A stretch of DNA of 64,000 bases from Umezawaea tangerina (GTDB lineage: Bacteria > Actinomycetota > Actinomycetes > Mycobacteriales > Pseudonocardiaceae): contig NZ_PVTF01000002.1 in assembly GCF_003002815.1 (NCBI RefSeq), forward strand, positions 124,001-188,000. Direction: 5' to 3'. The translations under genes and the position numbers were made by a program. Position 1 is the stretch's first letter. Each line of letters begins with the position of its first letter. The notes under the pieces were generated by a model that was given only the letters and a program-made list of their open reading frames with translations, searched no databases and was not told the DNA's origin. Below, in pieces: positions 50,275 through 58,697 of this stretch.

Positions 50275-51465
50275 TCAGAAGTTGGTCAGGCTCACCGTGA
50301 TGGAGGTGGGGGCACCGTCCTGCACGTAGGAGGCGAAGCTGGCCACGTCGTCGAACGCGAAGCCGTAGGCGTTGCCGTCGACGGTGTTGAGGTGCATAGC
50401 CTCGGAGAAGCGGTTGCTGATCCGGTCCTTGTAGAACGACCCGCGGTCGGTGGTGGGCTGGGTCGTGCTGGTCAGCAGCGTCGACCGGTTGAACGCGGCA
50501 CCGAGGATCGCGGCGACCGGTCCGGTCCGACCGTCGTTGGGCGCGCCGAGCGCGCCGTTGCAGTAGAGCAGGTCCAGCGTCGTCGGCTTGGCGAAGGACG
50601 CGATGCCGTCGGAGAAGGTGAACCTGCCGTCGACGACCCGGCCGGTGAAGCTGCCCGCGCCGGTGTTCACGGTCAGGGTCTCCGACGAGTACTTGTTCCA
50701 CACCGCGTCGATGTAGGAGTCGAAGTAGTTCGCCGGGAAGATGCCGCTGTCGATGCCGTGGCCGGGCGCGATGATCCGCAGCTTGTCCTTGACGACCAGC
50801 TTGGCGTAGGTCGGGTCGGCCGAGACGTGGTCGAAGATCTTGTCACGGCCGCCGTCGACCAGGCGGCCGGTGTCCTGCGTGGTCGAGCCGACGAGCCGGA
50901 TGGCCAGCGGGATGCTGAACATGTCGACCATCGTGGTGTTGCAGAACATGCCGCCGTCGTTGTGCGTGAACTCGATCCAGTCGTGCAGCACCGAGAAGCT
51001 CGGGTCGCCCGACACCCAGCCCGCGGGGTGCTGGAGCGCGGCGTTGCCGTTGCCGTCCGCGACGACCTTGAACTTCACCTTGTCCACGATGGAGAAGTAG
51101 ACGCGGCCCGACATGTTGGCCGGGATGGCGAGGTGCGTGTCGCCGTCCTGCACCATCGGGATCGACAGGTCCGCGAAGCCCTCGGACCCGTTGTTGGCGG
51201 CCGAGACCGGGGTCGCGGCGCCGTCGCGGGTGACGAAGATCTGCTGGCCGGTCTTGAGGTCCGTTCCGACGATGTACGCGAAGATCTGCTGGTTCGTGTA
51301 CCGGTACGTGTGGTTCACGATCGTGAGGGGCAGCGAACCACCGGCGGCCTTGGCGACGGCGTGACGGGGGGCCGCCGTCGCGAGGCCGCCGAACGCGGCA
51401 CCCATCAGCGGTGCGCCCACGACAGCGGCGGACATGCCGCCGAGGAAGGACCTTCTGCTCAACAT
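50275..51465 (-). CDS. Secreted GH64 beta-1,3-glucanase
   Basis: This 396-residue exported enzyme has a Tat-type signal (LSRRSFLGG, about 1-32). The GH64 two-domain form has a thaumatin-like beta barrel and an alpha/beta domain: LPLTIVNHTYRYTNQQIFAY, then IEFTHNDGGMFCNTTMVDMF and GHGIDSGIFPANYFDSYIDA. GH64 enzymes release laminaripentaose from fungal or algal beta-1,3-glucan; the conserved acidic pair probably lies in FTHNDGG and nearby. AAGGAG precedes the ATG at 51465. Confidence 0.88.
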   Translation of the reverse strand: MLSRRSFLGGMSAAVVGAPLMGAAFGGLATAAPRHAVAKAAGGSLPLTIVNHTYRYTNQQIFAYIVGTDLKTGQQIFVTRDGAATPVSAANNGSEGFADLSIPMVQDGDTHLAIPANMSGRVYFSIVDKVKFKVVADGNGNAALQHPAGWVSGDPSFSVLHDWIEFTHNDGGMFCNTTMVDMFSIPLAIRLVGSTTQDTGRLVDGGRDKIFDHVSADPTYAKLVVKDKLRIIAPGHGIDSGIFPANYFDSYIDAVWNKYSSETLTVNTGAGSFTGRVVDGRFTFSDGIASFAKPTTLDLLYCNGALGAPNDGRTGPVAAILGAAFNRSTLLTSTTQPTTDRGSFYKDRISNRFSEAMHLNTVDGNAYGFAFDDVASFASYVQDGAPTSITVSLTNF

Positions 51466-51734
51466 GGTGTTCGGATCTCCTTGCTGTTCATCCGCGTGAT
51501 GGGCGTGCAGGGAGTCGCCCGCAGGGTGTCGCGGAGTACGCGGGCATGACGTGACCGACATGCCGCGTGCTGTGTGTCGCAGGTTTGGACAAGTCGGGAA
51601 ATCAATCCGCCGGTCGCAGAATGCGGTTGGCGATTTCCCTTTCGGTTGTGCGGCCCCATCAGAGTCGACCGCTCCTCGGCGCGCAATGCCGCGAACGGCG
51701 CAATACGTACCGCCGAACGGCCCGCTTTAGGGGT
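51466..51734. other. GH64 upstream region
   Basis: This non-coding stretch is less GC-rich than its surroundings and holds the GH64 promoter and ribosome site. No operator palindrome is obvious. Confidence 0.3.
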
Positions 51735-51869
51735 GTGACCAGCACGATTCGATCACGGATCAGCAGCGAAAATGTGTGCCGGTGCAAACAAGAAGTGTGC
51801 CCGTGCAAACATCGGGAATGCATCTGCAAAGTCTTTGAGACCCCCGGTGGACGCGATCCCGGCGGATAA
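51735..51869 (+). CDS. Putative 44-residue Cys-rich peptide with three CxCK heptads
   Basis: A GTG at 51735 opens a frame ending at TAA 51867-51869. The peptide has a basic N-terminus (TSTIRSRISSEN), then CRCKQEV, CPCKHRE and CICKVFE in a strict seven-residue period, and a Gly-rich tail. At DNA level this is a 21-base near-repeat around TGCAAA. Metal binding or a modified-peptide precursor are conceivable. The ribosome site is poor (AGGGGT touching the start), so a non-coding repeat is the alternative. Confidence 0.3.
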   Translation: MTSTIRSRISSENVCRCKQEVCPCKHRECICKVFETPGGRDPGG

Positions 51870-52054
51870 CACTTTTTTCTCCACAGACTTTCGAACCTGC
51901 GGTGCCTTCCGGTGGACAAGGGCGGCCGGGCGTGCGTCGGTCTAATCGGGCACCGCCGGGGGAAGAACGGGCACGACCATTCGGACGTCTGCCCGACCGG
52001 GCGTGGAGGGCAGACCGATCGGTCGACGGGAAATGCGCGGCGGTAAACGCGGAG

Positions 52055-52091
52055 GAGCCCCGGAAACCGGTGTTCTCGGTTTCCGGGGCTC
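52055..52091. terminator. Strong hairpin terminator after SGNH hydrolase
   Basis: A perfect 14-bp stem (52055-52068 with 52078-52091) and a 9-base loop lie just past the minus-strand stop at 52115. Confidence 0.8.
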
Positions 52092-52114
52092 CCGTGGTCG
52101 CGGGACGGCCGGGG

Positions 52115-53878
52115 TCAGCTGCCCTCGGGGCGGGGTGCCACGACGCACTCGGACTTGCCCGACTCGGCCGCGCCGTTGACCGCCGTGACGCAGAACTCGT
52201 AGTTCCACACGCCGGGGAACAGGTAGGTGACGCCGTGGGTGGTGGACTCCACGACGTTCTCGTCCGCCGTGGACGGTGCGCCGCTGTTCACGTCGCGCAC
52301 CCACACCCGGTACCCGGCGGCCTGGCTCGACCCGGTCCACGACAGCCGCACGGTCACGGCGTCGGTGGAGGTGACCCGCAGGTCGGTCGGCACGGGCGGG
52401 GTGCCCGCACCGACCACCACGGGCCGGGCTCCCGCGGGGATGCCACCGCCCGCGGCGTTCCAGGTCGCGACGGCCACGGAGTAGTGGTGGCCGGGCACGA
52501 GCCCGTCGATGTGCACCGACCTCCCCTTCACGGCGGTGCCGCCGATCCACGCGCCGGGGACGTCCTTGTCCAGGGTGATGATCTGGTAGCGGTCGATCGT
52601 GTCGGTGTGGTCGCCGGTCGGCTCGCCCCACGACACGTCGACCCCGGTGGCGGTGGCGTGCGTGACGATGTCGCCCGGACCGCGCGCGGTCCGCGGGTGG
52701 GCGACCGCGCCGACGACCGCCGACCAGTCGGAGTGCACCTGGTCGCCGTTCTCGGTGCGGACCTGGTACTCGTACTCCTGGCCGTCCGACGTCCACCCGG
52801 TGTCGTGGCGGTTCGCGCCCACCCTGGACTCGTTCCACGTCGTGGCACCCTTGAGCCTGCTGCGGACGGTGTAGCCGTAGGCGCCGAAGACGGCGTCCCA
52901 GGTGACCGTGACGCCGCCAAGGCTGGGGCTCGCGACGACGTTGCCCGGCACGGGCGTCGGCCGCGCCGGGATGGTGCCGGGGACCGCGGGCACGTCGGCG
53001 CCGAGGCCGTAGCTGTCGTGCAGGGTGCGCTCGAAAGCCTGAGCGATCTTGTACTCGCCGGAGGCGTTGGGGTGCAGGCCGTCGTAGCCGTCGGGGCAGC
53101 CGTCCAGCTCGCAGGCGTAGTTGCCGCGCCAGTCCACCAGCGCCGCGGGCGACTCCGGCGTGCTCCACGACGGGATCGCGGCGGCCAGCATCCCGTTGTA
53201 GGCGTCGGTGTTGCGGGGCAGGTCCTCGCGGCCGTCCATCCTGGTGCGCTGGGGGACGTTGGCCAGGGCCAGCTTGACGTCCGGCTTCGCGGCGCGGGCC
53301 TCGTCGACCAGCGTCCTCATGCTGTCGAGGGTGCCCTCGGGGCCGCTGACGAACCAGCCGAGGTCGTTGAAGCCGAGCCCCACCAGCAGGTAGTCGGGCT
53401 GGTAGCGGGCCACCTGCTCGCGGATCCGGGACTTGTCCTGGGCCGCCTGGCGGCCCCAGACCGCGAAGTGGTCGCTGTCGAACGACTCAGCGCCCGCGGC
53501 GTACGCGCCCGAGGTGCGGGGCGGCGACGCGGGGGCGGGCGGGTCGTCCTGCAGCGCGGGCGGGGCCGGGGGCGCGGCGACGGCGGCGTCCTGGGTGCCG
53601 GTGTACGGGCCGACGAAGTCGACGGCGACGCCCTCGTCGCGGAACCACTGCCAGAGGCGGTAGCGCCAGGTCCAGTCGCCCTCGGCGCCGTGGGTCATCG
53701 AGTCGCCGACCACCATCACCCTGATCGGCCCACCGCCGCCCGCTCGTCCGGTCCCGGCCTCGGCGGGGGAGGTGAGGCCCGCGACGACCAGGGCCGTCGA
53801 CAGGAGGAGCGCGGCGAGGCGGGCGGCGGTGGGCCGCGGGCGCCCGTGGGGTGGTGACGTGGATCCGGTCCGTGGCAT
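52115..53878 (-). CDS. Secreted SGNH/GDSL hydrolase with fibronectin type III repeats
   Basis: This 587-residue exported protein has a signal peptide (about 1-41) and an SGNH domain with block I VVGDSMTHG (Ser nucleophile), block III GLGFNDLG and block V DGYDGLHPN (Asp/His). About three Fn3 modules follow (VTVTWDAVFGAYGYTV, VDVSWGEPTGDHTDTI, VRLSWTGSSQAAGYRV). It is likely a carbohydrate esterase or lipase acting on polymers. A GGAAGGAAG ribosome site supports ATG 53878. Confidence 0.88.
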   Translation of the reverse strand: MPRTGSTSPPHGRPRPTAARLAALLLSTALVVAGLTSPAEAGTGRAGGGGPIRVMVVGDSMTHGAEGDWTWRYRLWQWFRDEGVAVDFVGPYTGTQDAAVAAPPAPPALQDDPPAPASPPRTSGAYAAGAESFDSDHFAVWGRQAAQDKSRIREQVARYQPDYLLVGLGFNDLGWFVSGPEGTLDSMRTLVDEARAAKPDVKLALANVPQRTRMDGREDLPRNTDAYNGMLAAAIPSWSTPESPAALVDWRGNYACELDGCPDGYDGLHPNASGEYKIAQAFERTLHDSYGLGADVPAVPGTIPARPTPVPGNVVASPSLGGVTVTWDAVFGAYGYTVRSRLKGATTWNESRVGANRHDTGWTSDGQEYEYQVRTENGDQVHSDWSAVVGAVAHPRTARGPGDIVTHATATGVDVSWGEPTGDHTDTIDRYQIITLDKDVPGAWIGGTAVKGRSVHIDGLVPGHHYSVAVATWNAAGGGIPAGARPVVVGAGTPPVPTDLRVTSTDAVTVRLSWTGSSQAAGYRVWVRDVNSGAPSTADENVVESTTHGVTYLFPGVWNYEFCVTAVNGAAESGKSECVVAPRPEGS

Positions 53879-54113
53879 GGGTTTCTTCCTTCCGCCCGAC
53901 CACGGGTCCACGCGCCGGGGAGGGGACGCGGAACCTCGTGGTCACCGGGGTCGGGTGGGTCGTCGGTCCGGCGATCATCTCGGAAGGTCCCGAACCTCCA
54001 CAAGACGCAGGCGGCGGGGAGGTCGGCATCCGTCCAAAGGAGACGGTCCAGCACCGGAATCGTTGCTGCTTAACGCGTTCCGACCCCAGTCCTCCCCCTG
54101 TTCGACCCGCCCC

Positions 54114-55031
54114 CTACCGTGCGGGGCCCAGGGTCGTCGCCGCGGTGCGCAGGGCCTCGGCGACGCGGGCCTCGGCCTCGGTCGGCGGGTGCGGGAGCCT
54201 GGCCAGGACCAGGCGCCGCACCTCCTGCGGACCGCCGCGGACCGGCAGGACGCGCACGCCCTCCGGCACAGCGGTGGCGAGCAGCGCGGGGACCGTGGTC
54301 AGCCCGCAGCCCGCGGCGACGAGCCGGAGCTTGGCCGGCCAGTCCCTGGCGGTGTGCGCGACCTCCGGCCGCCCGCCCGGCCCCGGCCACACACCCATCA
54401 GGTGGTCCTCGCCGGTGGCCGGTCCCGCGATCCAGCGCTGCCCGTCCAGGTCGGCGACGTCGACGAACTCGCCCCTGGCGAGCGGGTGGCCCGCGGGGAC
54501 GGCCAGGCGCAGGCCGCGCTCGGTGAGGGTGCGCAGCTCCAGCGCGGGCGACTCGGCGTCCGGTGGTCGGAACGGCGGCGCGGAGCTGAGCAGGGCGAGG
54601 TCCACGCTGCCCGCCCGCAGCGCGCGGACGAGTGCCGGGGTGCTGCCCTCCCTGGTCACGACGGTGATCGCGGGGTCCGTGCCGCGCAACGCGGTCAGCG
54701 CCGCCGGCAGCAGGGCCGCACCCGCGCTGGTGAACCAGCCGACGTGCACGGTCGCGGTCCGGGCACCGGACAGCTCGCGCGCGGTCGCGTCGACCTCGTC
54801 CAGCACCCGGACGGCCCGCCGCAGGACGACCCGCCCGGCAGCGGTCAGCCGCACCCCCTCCCAGCGCTGTTCCCACAGCTCCACGCCCGCCGCCCGTTCC
54901 AGGGAGGCGATCTGCCGCGACACCGCGGACTGCGTGTAGCCCAGCGAGACCGCGGCGGCGGTGAACCGGCCCTGCTCGGCGACCGCGCGGAAGACCCGCA
55001 GGGCGGTCAGCGTGACGTCCCCGAAGTCCAT
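54114..55031 (-). CDS. LysR-family transcriptional regulator
   Basis: This 305-residue regulator has the N-terminal LysR HTH (LRVFRAVAEQGRFTAAAVSL, TQSAVSRQIASLERAAG) and a periplasmic-binding-like effector domain. It is divergent from the SDR gene at 55103, its probable target. ATG 55031 is chosen; GTG 55040 is possible. Confidence 0.9.
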   Translation of the reverse strand: MDFGDVTLTALRVFRAVAEQGRFTAAAVSLGYTQSAVSRQIASLERAAGVELWEQRWEGVRLTAAGRVVLRRAVRVLDEVDATARELSGARTATVHVGWFTSAGAALLPAALTALRGTDPAITVVTREGSTPALVRALRAGSVDLALLSSAPPFRPPDAESPALELRTLTERGLRLAVPAGHPLARGEFVDVADLDGQRWIAGPATGEDHLMGVWPGPGGRPEVAHTARDWPAKLRLVAAGCGLTTVPALLATAVPEGVRVLPVRGGPQEVRRLVLARLPHPPTEAEARVAEALRTAATTLGPAR

Positions 55032-55102
55032 GACGTCCACGCGTACCAGGTGTGCCCGACCGTCGTCGGACTCATGGCCGGGCCGTTCCTGGCGTGACCC
55101 TC

Positions 55103-55990
55103 ATGGGCATTCCGCGCATCGCACTGGTCACCGGGGCCAACCAGGGTCTCGGCCGCGCCCTCGTCGAGGGCCTGGCCGCCCGGCTTGGTCCGGACGACCT
55201 CGTCCTGCTCACCGGCCGCGACGCCCGCCGCGTCGCGGACGCCGCCGGTGAGGTCGCACGGGCACCGGCCACCCGAGCACGGGTCGAGGGCCGGGTGCTG
55301 GACGTCGTCCACGCCAGCTCGGTGGCCGCGCTGGCCGCCGAACTGGCCGAGCGGCACGGCGGGGTCGACGTCATGATCTCCAACGCGATCATGCGGCTGC
55401 TCCCCGAGGTGTCCCAGGCCGCGCAGGCCGACGAGTTCATCGACGTGTCCAACAGCGCCACCCACGCGGTGCTCCGGTCGTTCGGCCCGGTGCTGCGCGA
55501 CGGCGGACGGCTGCTCGTGGTGGCGAGCACGCTGGGCTCCCTCGGTCACCTGCCCGCCCGGCTCCGGCCGCTGTTCGACGGCGCGTCCCTCGACGGGGTC
55601 GAGCGCGCCGTCGAGTCCTGGCGCGAGGCCGTCCGGTCGGGGACCGCGCGGGACGAGGGGTGGCCGCGGTGGCTGAACGTGCCGTCCAAGGTGGCCCAGG
55701 TCGCCGCCGTGCGGGCGGTCGCGGCCGAACGCCGGGAGCGCGACCTGGCCACCGGGACGCTGGTCGCCTCGGTCTGCCCCGGCATGGTCGACACCGCGAC
55801 CTCGCGGCCGTGGTTCGCCGACTTCAGCGCGGCCCGCTCCCCGGCGCGGGCCGCGCGGGCGGTCCTGGACCTGGTGTCCGCCGACGGCGTCGACCCGGCG
55901 CTGCACGGCGAGCTGGTCCGGTTCGGCGAGCCGCTGCCCTGGCACGGCGGGACGCCGCCCACCGAACAGGACCGGCTGCTCACGCCGTGA
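55103..55990 (+). CDS. SDR-family protein lacking the usual catalytic Tyr
   Basis: This 295-residue protein has the TGANQGLG cofactor motif and the general SDR order (VDVMISNAIMR in place of NNAG, LLVVASTLGSLG for the Ser strand). At the catalytic position it reads WLNVPSKVAQ: the Lys is kept but Asn replaces Tyr of Tyr-x3-Lys. It may be a non-canonical reductase or a sensor such as NmrA-type proteins. It is divergent from the LysR gene. Confidence 0.8.
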   Translation: MGIPRIALVTGANQGLGRALVEGLAARLGPDDLVLLTGRDARRVADAAGEVARAPATRARVEGRVLDVVHASSVAALAAELAERHGGVDVMISNAIMRLLPEVSQAAQADEFIDVSNSATHAVLRSFGPVLRDGGRLLVVASTLGSLGHLPARLRPLFDGASLDGVERAVESWREAVRSGTARDEGWPRWLNVPSKVAQVAAVRAVAAERRERDLATGTLVASVCPGMVDTATSRPWFADFSAARSPARAARAVLDLVSADGVDPALHGELVRFGEPLPWHGGTPPTEQDRLLTP

Positions 55991-55996
55991 GCACCC

Positions 55997-56431
55997 TCAG
56001 TCGAGGTCGAACTCGTTGCCCTCGACGTCCTGCATCACGATGCAGGACTCGTTCTCCTCGTCGGCCTCCAGCACCCGCACGACGGTCGCGCCGAGCGCGA
56101 CCAGCCGGTCGGACTCCGCCTTGAGGACGGCCAGGCGCTCGGCACCCACGAGCCCGGTGCCCACCCGCACGTCGAGGTGCACCCGGTTCTTGACGACCTT
56201 GCCCTCTGGGACGCGCTGGAAGAACAGCCGAGGGCCCGCACCCGTGGGGTCGACGCAGGCGAACCACGAGTCCCGGCTCTCCGGCGGCAGGGAGCGGTCG
56301 TGGTCGTCCCACGAGTCGAACCCCGTGGGAGGAGCCGGGACCACGTAGCCGAGCACCTCGCACCAGAACCGGGCGACGCGCTCGGGGCGCGCGCAGTCGA
56401 ACGTGACCTGGACCTGCCTCACCGACGCCAT
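55997..56431 (-). CDS. VOC-superfamily (glyoxalase-like) protein
   Basis: This 144-residue protein shows the actinobacterial glyoxalase-like pattern: VQVTFDCARPERVARFWCEV, LFFQRVPEGKVVKNRVHLDV and a final MQDVEGNEFDL with the metal-type Glu. Small-molecule binding or isomerisation is likely; substrate unknown. It overlaps nothing and is convergent with the SDR gene. Confidence 0.85.
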   Translation of the reverse strand: MASVRQVQVTFDCARPERVARFWCEVLGYVVPAPPTGFDSWDDHDRSLPPESRDSWFACVDPTGAGPRLFFQRVPEGKVVKNRVHLDVRVGTGLVGAERLAVLKAESDRLVALGATVVRVLEADEENESCIVMQDVEGNEFDLD

Positions 56432-56480
56432 CGGTCCACCGTAACGACGCCCGCCCGCCACCGGGCACCCGGCTCGCCGC

Positions 56481-57623
56481 TCAGCGGAACCGCCCGAAGC
56501 TCAGCGCCCGGCCGTCGGCCGTCATGGTGTTCGGGTGGCGGGCCGTGGGCTGCCGCGGCCAGCCCGCGGGCGAGTCCTCCCACTCCTCCCGCCGCCCGAA
56601 CACCGACAGGTCGAGCAGGCTGGTGACGAACGCGAGCCGGTCGATGCCGCGGCCGGTGGTGGCGTAGGTCCGGTGGACCCGGTCGCCGTCGCGCAGGAAC
56701 ATCGTGAGCCGGAAGCCGTCGCCCGCCCCGCAGTCGTCGGCGAACGTCGTGCCGCGCGAGGACGCGAACGGCAGTGTCCAGCCCTTGCGCGCCTTGTACT
56801 CCTCGGCCTGCGCGAGGGGCATGTTCGTCACGGTCATCCAGGTGATCCCCTGCTCGGCCAGCAGCGCGGGCGCCGTGGAGGGGATGTTGTCGGTGAACCA
56901 GGTGCAGCCGGGGCAGTAGTGGTCCGGCCCGTTGTCCATGAACTGGTAGACCACCAGCTGCGCGCGGCCGTCGAACAGGTCGGGCAGCGACCTCACCCCG
57001 TCCGGGGTGTCGAACCGGTAGTCGGTCGCGACCGGGACCATCGGCAGGCGCCGGCGGCGGGCGGCGAGGGCGTCGAGCAGGGCGGTGGCCTCCTTCTCGG
57101 CGCGGAGCAGCTCGTCGCGGGCCTCCTGCCACTCCCGCTCCCCGACGACCTGGGGCACGCCTTCCCCGGCGGGCCGCCGGTCGACCTCGTCGGGCCTGCC
57201 CACGCCGGTCTCGACCAGCTCCCGCAGGCTGGTCCCGATGTGGAAACCCCAGGCCGCGCAACACGTCCCGTGGCACTCGTGCTCGGCAGGCAGGCCCTCG
57301 TGGGCGAAGCGGACCTCGGTCCGGCCGTCCCGTTCGGCGATGTCGAACGCGATGGTCGTGCCGGTCCACCCGGTCCGGTCCTCGGTGGAGCCGACGTGGT
57401 CGTCCAGCACGGACCACACGACCCGGCGGTCGGGGACGACCTCGGTGACCCTGATCCTGCGGCGGTGCGGCTCGCCCGCCCGGCAGGTGAACTCGTCACC
57501 GACCTCGGCCGTGCGACCCTCGACGTCCTCCGACCACCACCCGCGGACGTCCAGAACCGCGTCGAAGACCTCCCGCGGACCGCGGTCCGCGGTGAAGCCG
57601 GTGGTGAAACCGCGCTCTCCCAT
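56481..57623 (-). CDS. SRPBCC (AHSA1-like) and DUF899 thioredoxin-like fusion
   Basis: This 380-residue protein joins two domains. Residues about 1-145 are SRPBCC/AHSA1-like (FDAVLDVRGWWSEDVEGRTA, IAFDIAERDGRTEVRFAHEG). Residues about 160-380 are DUF899, thioredoxin-like, with CPGCTW (Cys-x2-Cys) and MTVTNMPLAQAEEYKARKGW. DUF899 proteins are usually free-standing. A GAGGAGGG ribosome site supports ATG 57623. It follows the ArsR gene on the same strand, so it is probably in that regulon. Confidence 0.85.
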   Translation of the reverse strand: MGERGFTTGFTADRGPREVFDAVLDVRGWWSEDVEGRTAEVGDEFTCRAGEPHRRRIRVTEVVPDRRVVWSVLDDHVGSTEDRTGWTGTTIAFDIAERDGRTEVRFAHEGLPAEHECHGTCCAAWGFHIGTSLRELVETGVGRPDEVDRRPAGEGVPQVVGEREWQEARDELLRAEKEATALLDALAARRRRLPMVPVATDYRFDTPDGVRSLPDLFDGRAQLVVYQFMDNGPDHYCPGCTWFTDNIPSTAPALLAEQGITWMTVTNMPLAQAEEYKARKGWTLPFASSRGTTFADDCGAGDGFRLTMFLRDGDRVHRTYATTGRGIDRLAFVTSLLDLSVFGRREEWEDSPAGWPRQPTARHPNTMTADGRALSFGRFR

Positions 57624-57655
57624 GGTGTTCCCTCCTCGAAGTGCCGTGCTCGGGC

Positions 57656-57985
57656 TCACCGACCGAGGTAGTCGCTCAACGCGTCGAGCGGACCGTCCCA
57701 GTCACGGGCCAGCGCGGCCAGGAACTGCTGCGCCACCTGCATCGGGGCCGAGCGGAGCCGGTAGCGCACCCGGCGCCGCTCCCCCGGCTCGGCCGTCACC
57801 AGGCCCGCCTCGGCGAGCAGGGCCAGGTGCTTGGCGATCGCCTGCCTCGTGATGGGCAGCCGCCCGGCGAGGTCGGTGGCGGTGGCCGGGCCGCCCGAGG
57901 CCAGCGCGGCCAGGACGGCTCGGCGGCTCGGGTCGGCCAGTGCGACGAAGACCTGTTCGGCGATCGCCTCGATCTCAGGCTGCAT
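57656..57985 (-). CDS. ArsR-family transcriptional regulator
   Basis: This 109-residue winged-helix repressor (VALADPSRRAVLAALASGGP, ITRQAIAKHLALLAEAGLVT) lacks the metal-binding Cys pair of ArsR proper. It belongs to the type paired with SRPBCC genes. Its start lies inside the end of the SRPBCC gene (11-base overlap). Twin operators upstream of that gene are its likely targets. Confidence 0.9.
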   Translation of the reverse strand: MQPEIEAIAEQVFVALADPSRRAVLAALASGGPATATDLAGRLPITRQAIAKHLALLAEAGLVTAEPGERRRVRYRLRSAPMQVAQQFLAALARDWDGPLDALSDYLGR

Positions 57986-58421
57986 CGAGGTAGTCGACCA
58001 GCTCGCCCAGCTCGCTCGCCCACCCGTTGGTGTTGCCGTCGAAGGCCTTGCGGCGCACGTCCTCCGGCACCTGGGCGAACCCGGTCTCGACCACGGTCAG
58101 CCGGGTGCCCGCACCGACCGGCTCCAGGGTGAACTCGACGTAGGTGCGGCGCGGGTCGTCGTCGGGCAGGCCGTCGACGTGCCAGGTGTAGCCGAACACG
58201 GCGGGCTCCTCGACGCGTTCGATCCGGAGCTCGGCGCGGTGACCACCGGTCCACGTCAGCTCGGCGGCGCCACCGGGGCGCAGGTCGATGGTCGCGCTGT
58301 TGCCGAACCACGTGCCCAACCCCTCGGCCGTGGTGAGGGCCGCCCACACCTCGACGGGCGGGTGCGCGATCTCGACGACTCGTTCGATGCGGTCCGGGAA
58401 AGCCACGACTGCCTCCTGCAT
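57975..58421 (-). CDS. SRPBCC/AHSA1-family protein
   Basis: This 148-residue START-like domain protein (DRIERVVEIAHPPVEVWAAL, LTVVETGFAQVPEDVRRKAF) likely binds a hydrophobic ligand. It is the first gene of the SRPBCC-ArsR-DUF899 operon. ATG 58421 places the start directly before two identical operator-like inverted repeats. Confidence 0.88.
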   Translation of the reverse strand: MQEAVVAFPDRIERVVEIAHPPVEVWAALTTAEGLGTWFGNSATIDLRPGGAAELTWTGGHRAELRIERVEEPAVFGYTWHVDGLPDDDPRRTYVEFTLEPVGAGTRLTVVETGFAQVPEDVRRKAFDGNTNGWASELGELVDYLDAA

Positions 58422-58426
58422 GAGTA

Positions 58427-58442
58427 GCAACTTGTCGGTTGC
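58427..58442. promoter_or_regulatory. ArsR operator, proximal site
   Basis: GCAAC, 6 bases, GTTGC: an inverted repeat starting 5 bases upstream of the SRPBCC start codon. It matches the distal site exactly in its arms and spacing. Confidence 0.6.
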
Positions 58443-58451
58443 GACACTATG

Positions 58452-58467
58452 GCAACCTTGCGGTTGC
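58452..58467. promoter_or_regulatory. ArsR operator, distal site
   Basis: A second GCAAC-6-GTTGC lies 25 bases from the first, so both sit on nearly the same face after about 2.4 turns. Paired sites suit an ArsR dimer repressing the operon. Confidence 0.6.
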
Positions 58468-58636
58468 GTCAACCGGGGCGGTAACGCCCGCGCCCTCCGA
58501 AGCGATAACCGAACGGTGCTCGAGTTTGAGCGAATCGCTCACCGCCCTCATGGCGATCTTCGACAGCCAGGCGCGTGTGCTGCGCACTTGACCATGGATC
58601 ACTTGAAGTTGACGTCGACATAGACCTTGTTTTTGT

Positions 58637-58670
58637 GATCGATGCTGATCTAACGTCCCGTTCATCGATC
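58637..58670. promoter_or_regulatory. Inverted repeat upstream of sugar-binding gene
   Basis: GATCGATG (58637-58644) faces CATCGATC (58663-58670) across 18 bases, 27 bases before the start codon. A second small palindrome, GAGCGA-A-TCGCTC, lies at 58528-58540. Both are candidate operators. Confidence 0.35.
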
Positions 58671-58697
58671 GAAAACGAGCAGCTTTCTGGAGATTCC

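Noticed and set aside
53879-54113. Possible small gene between the SGNH hydrolase and LysR genes
   Set aside because: Frames here lack ribosome sites and read as shadows; the stretch most likely holds only the SGNH promoter and the end of the LysR transcript.
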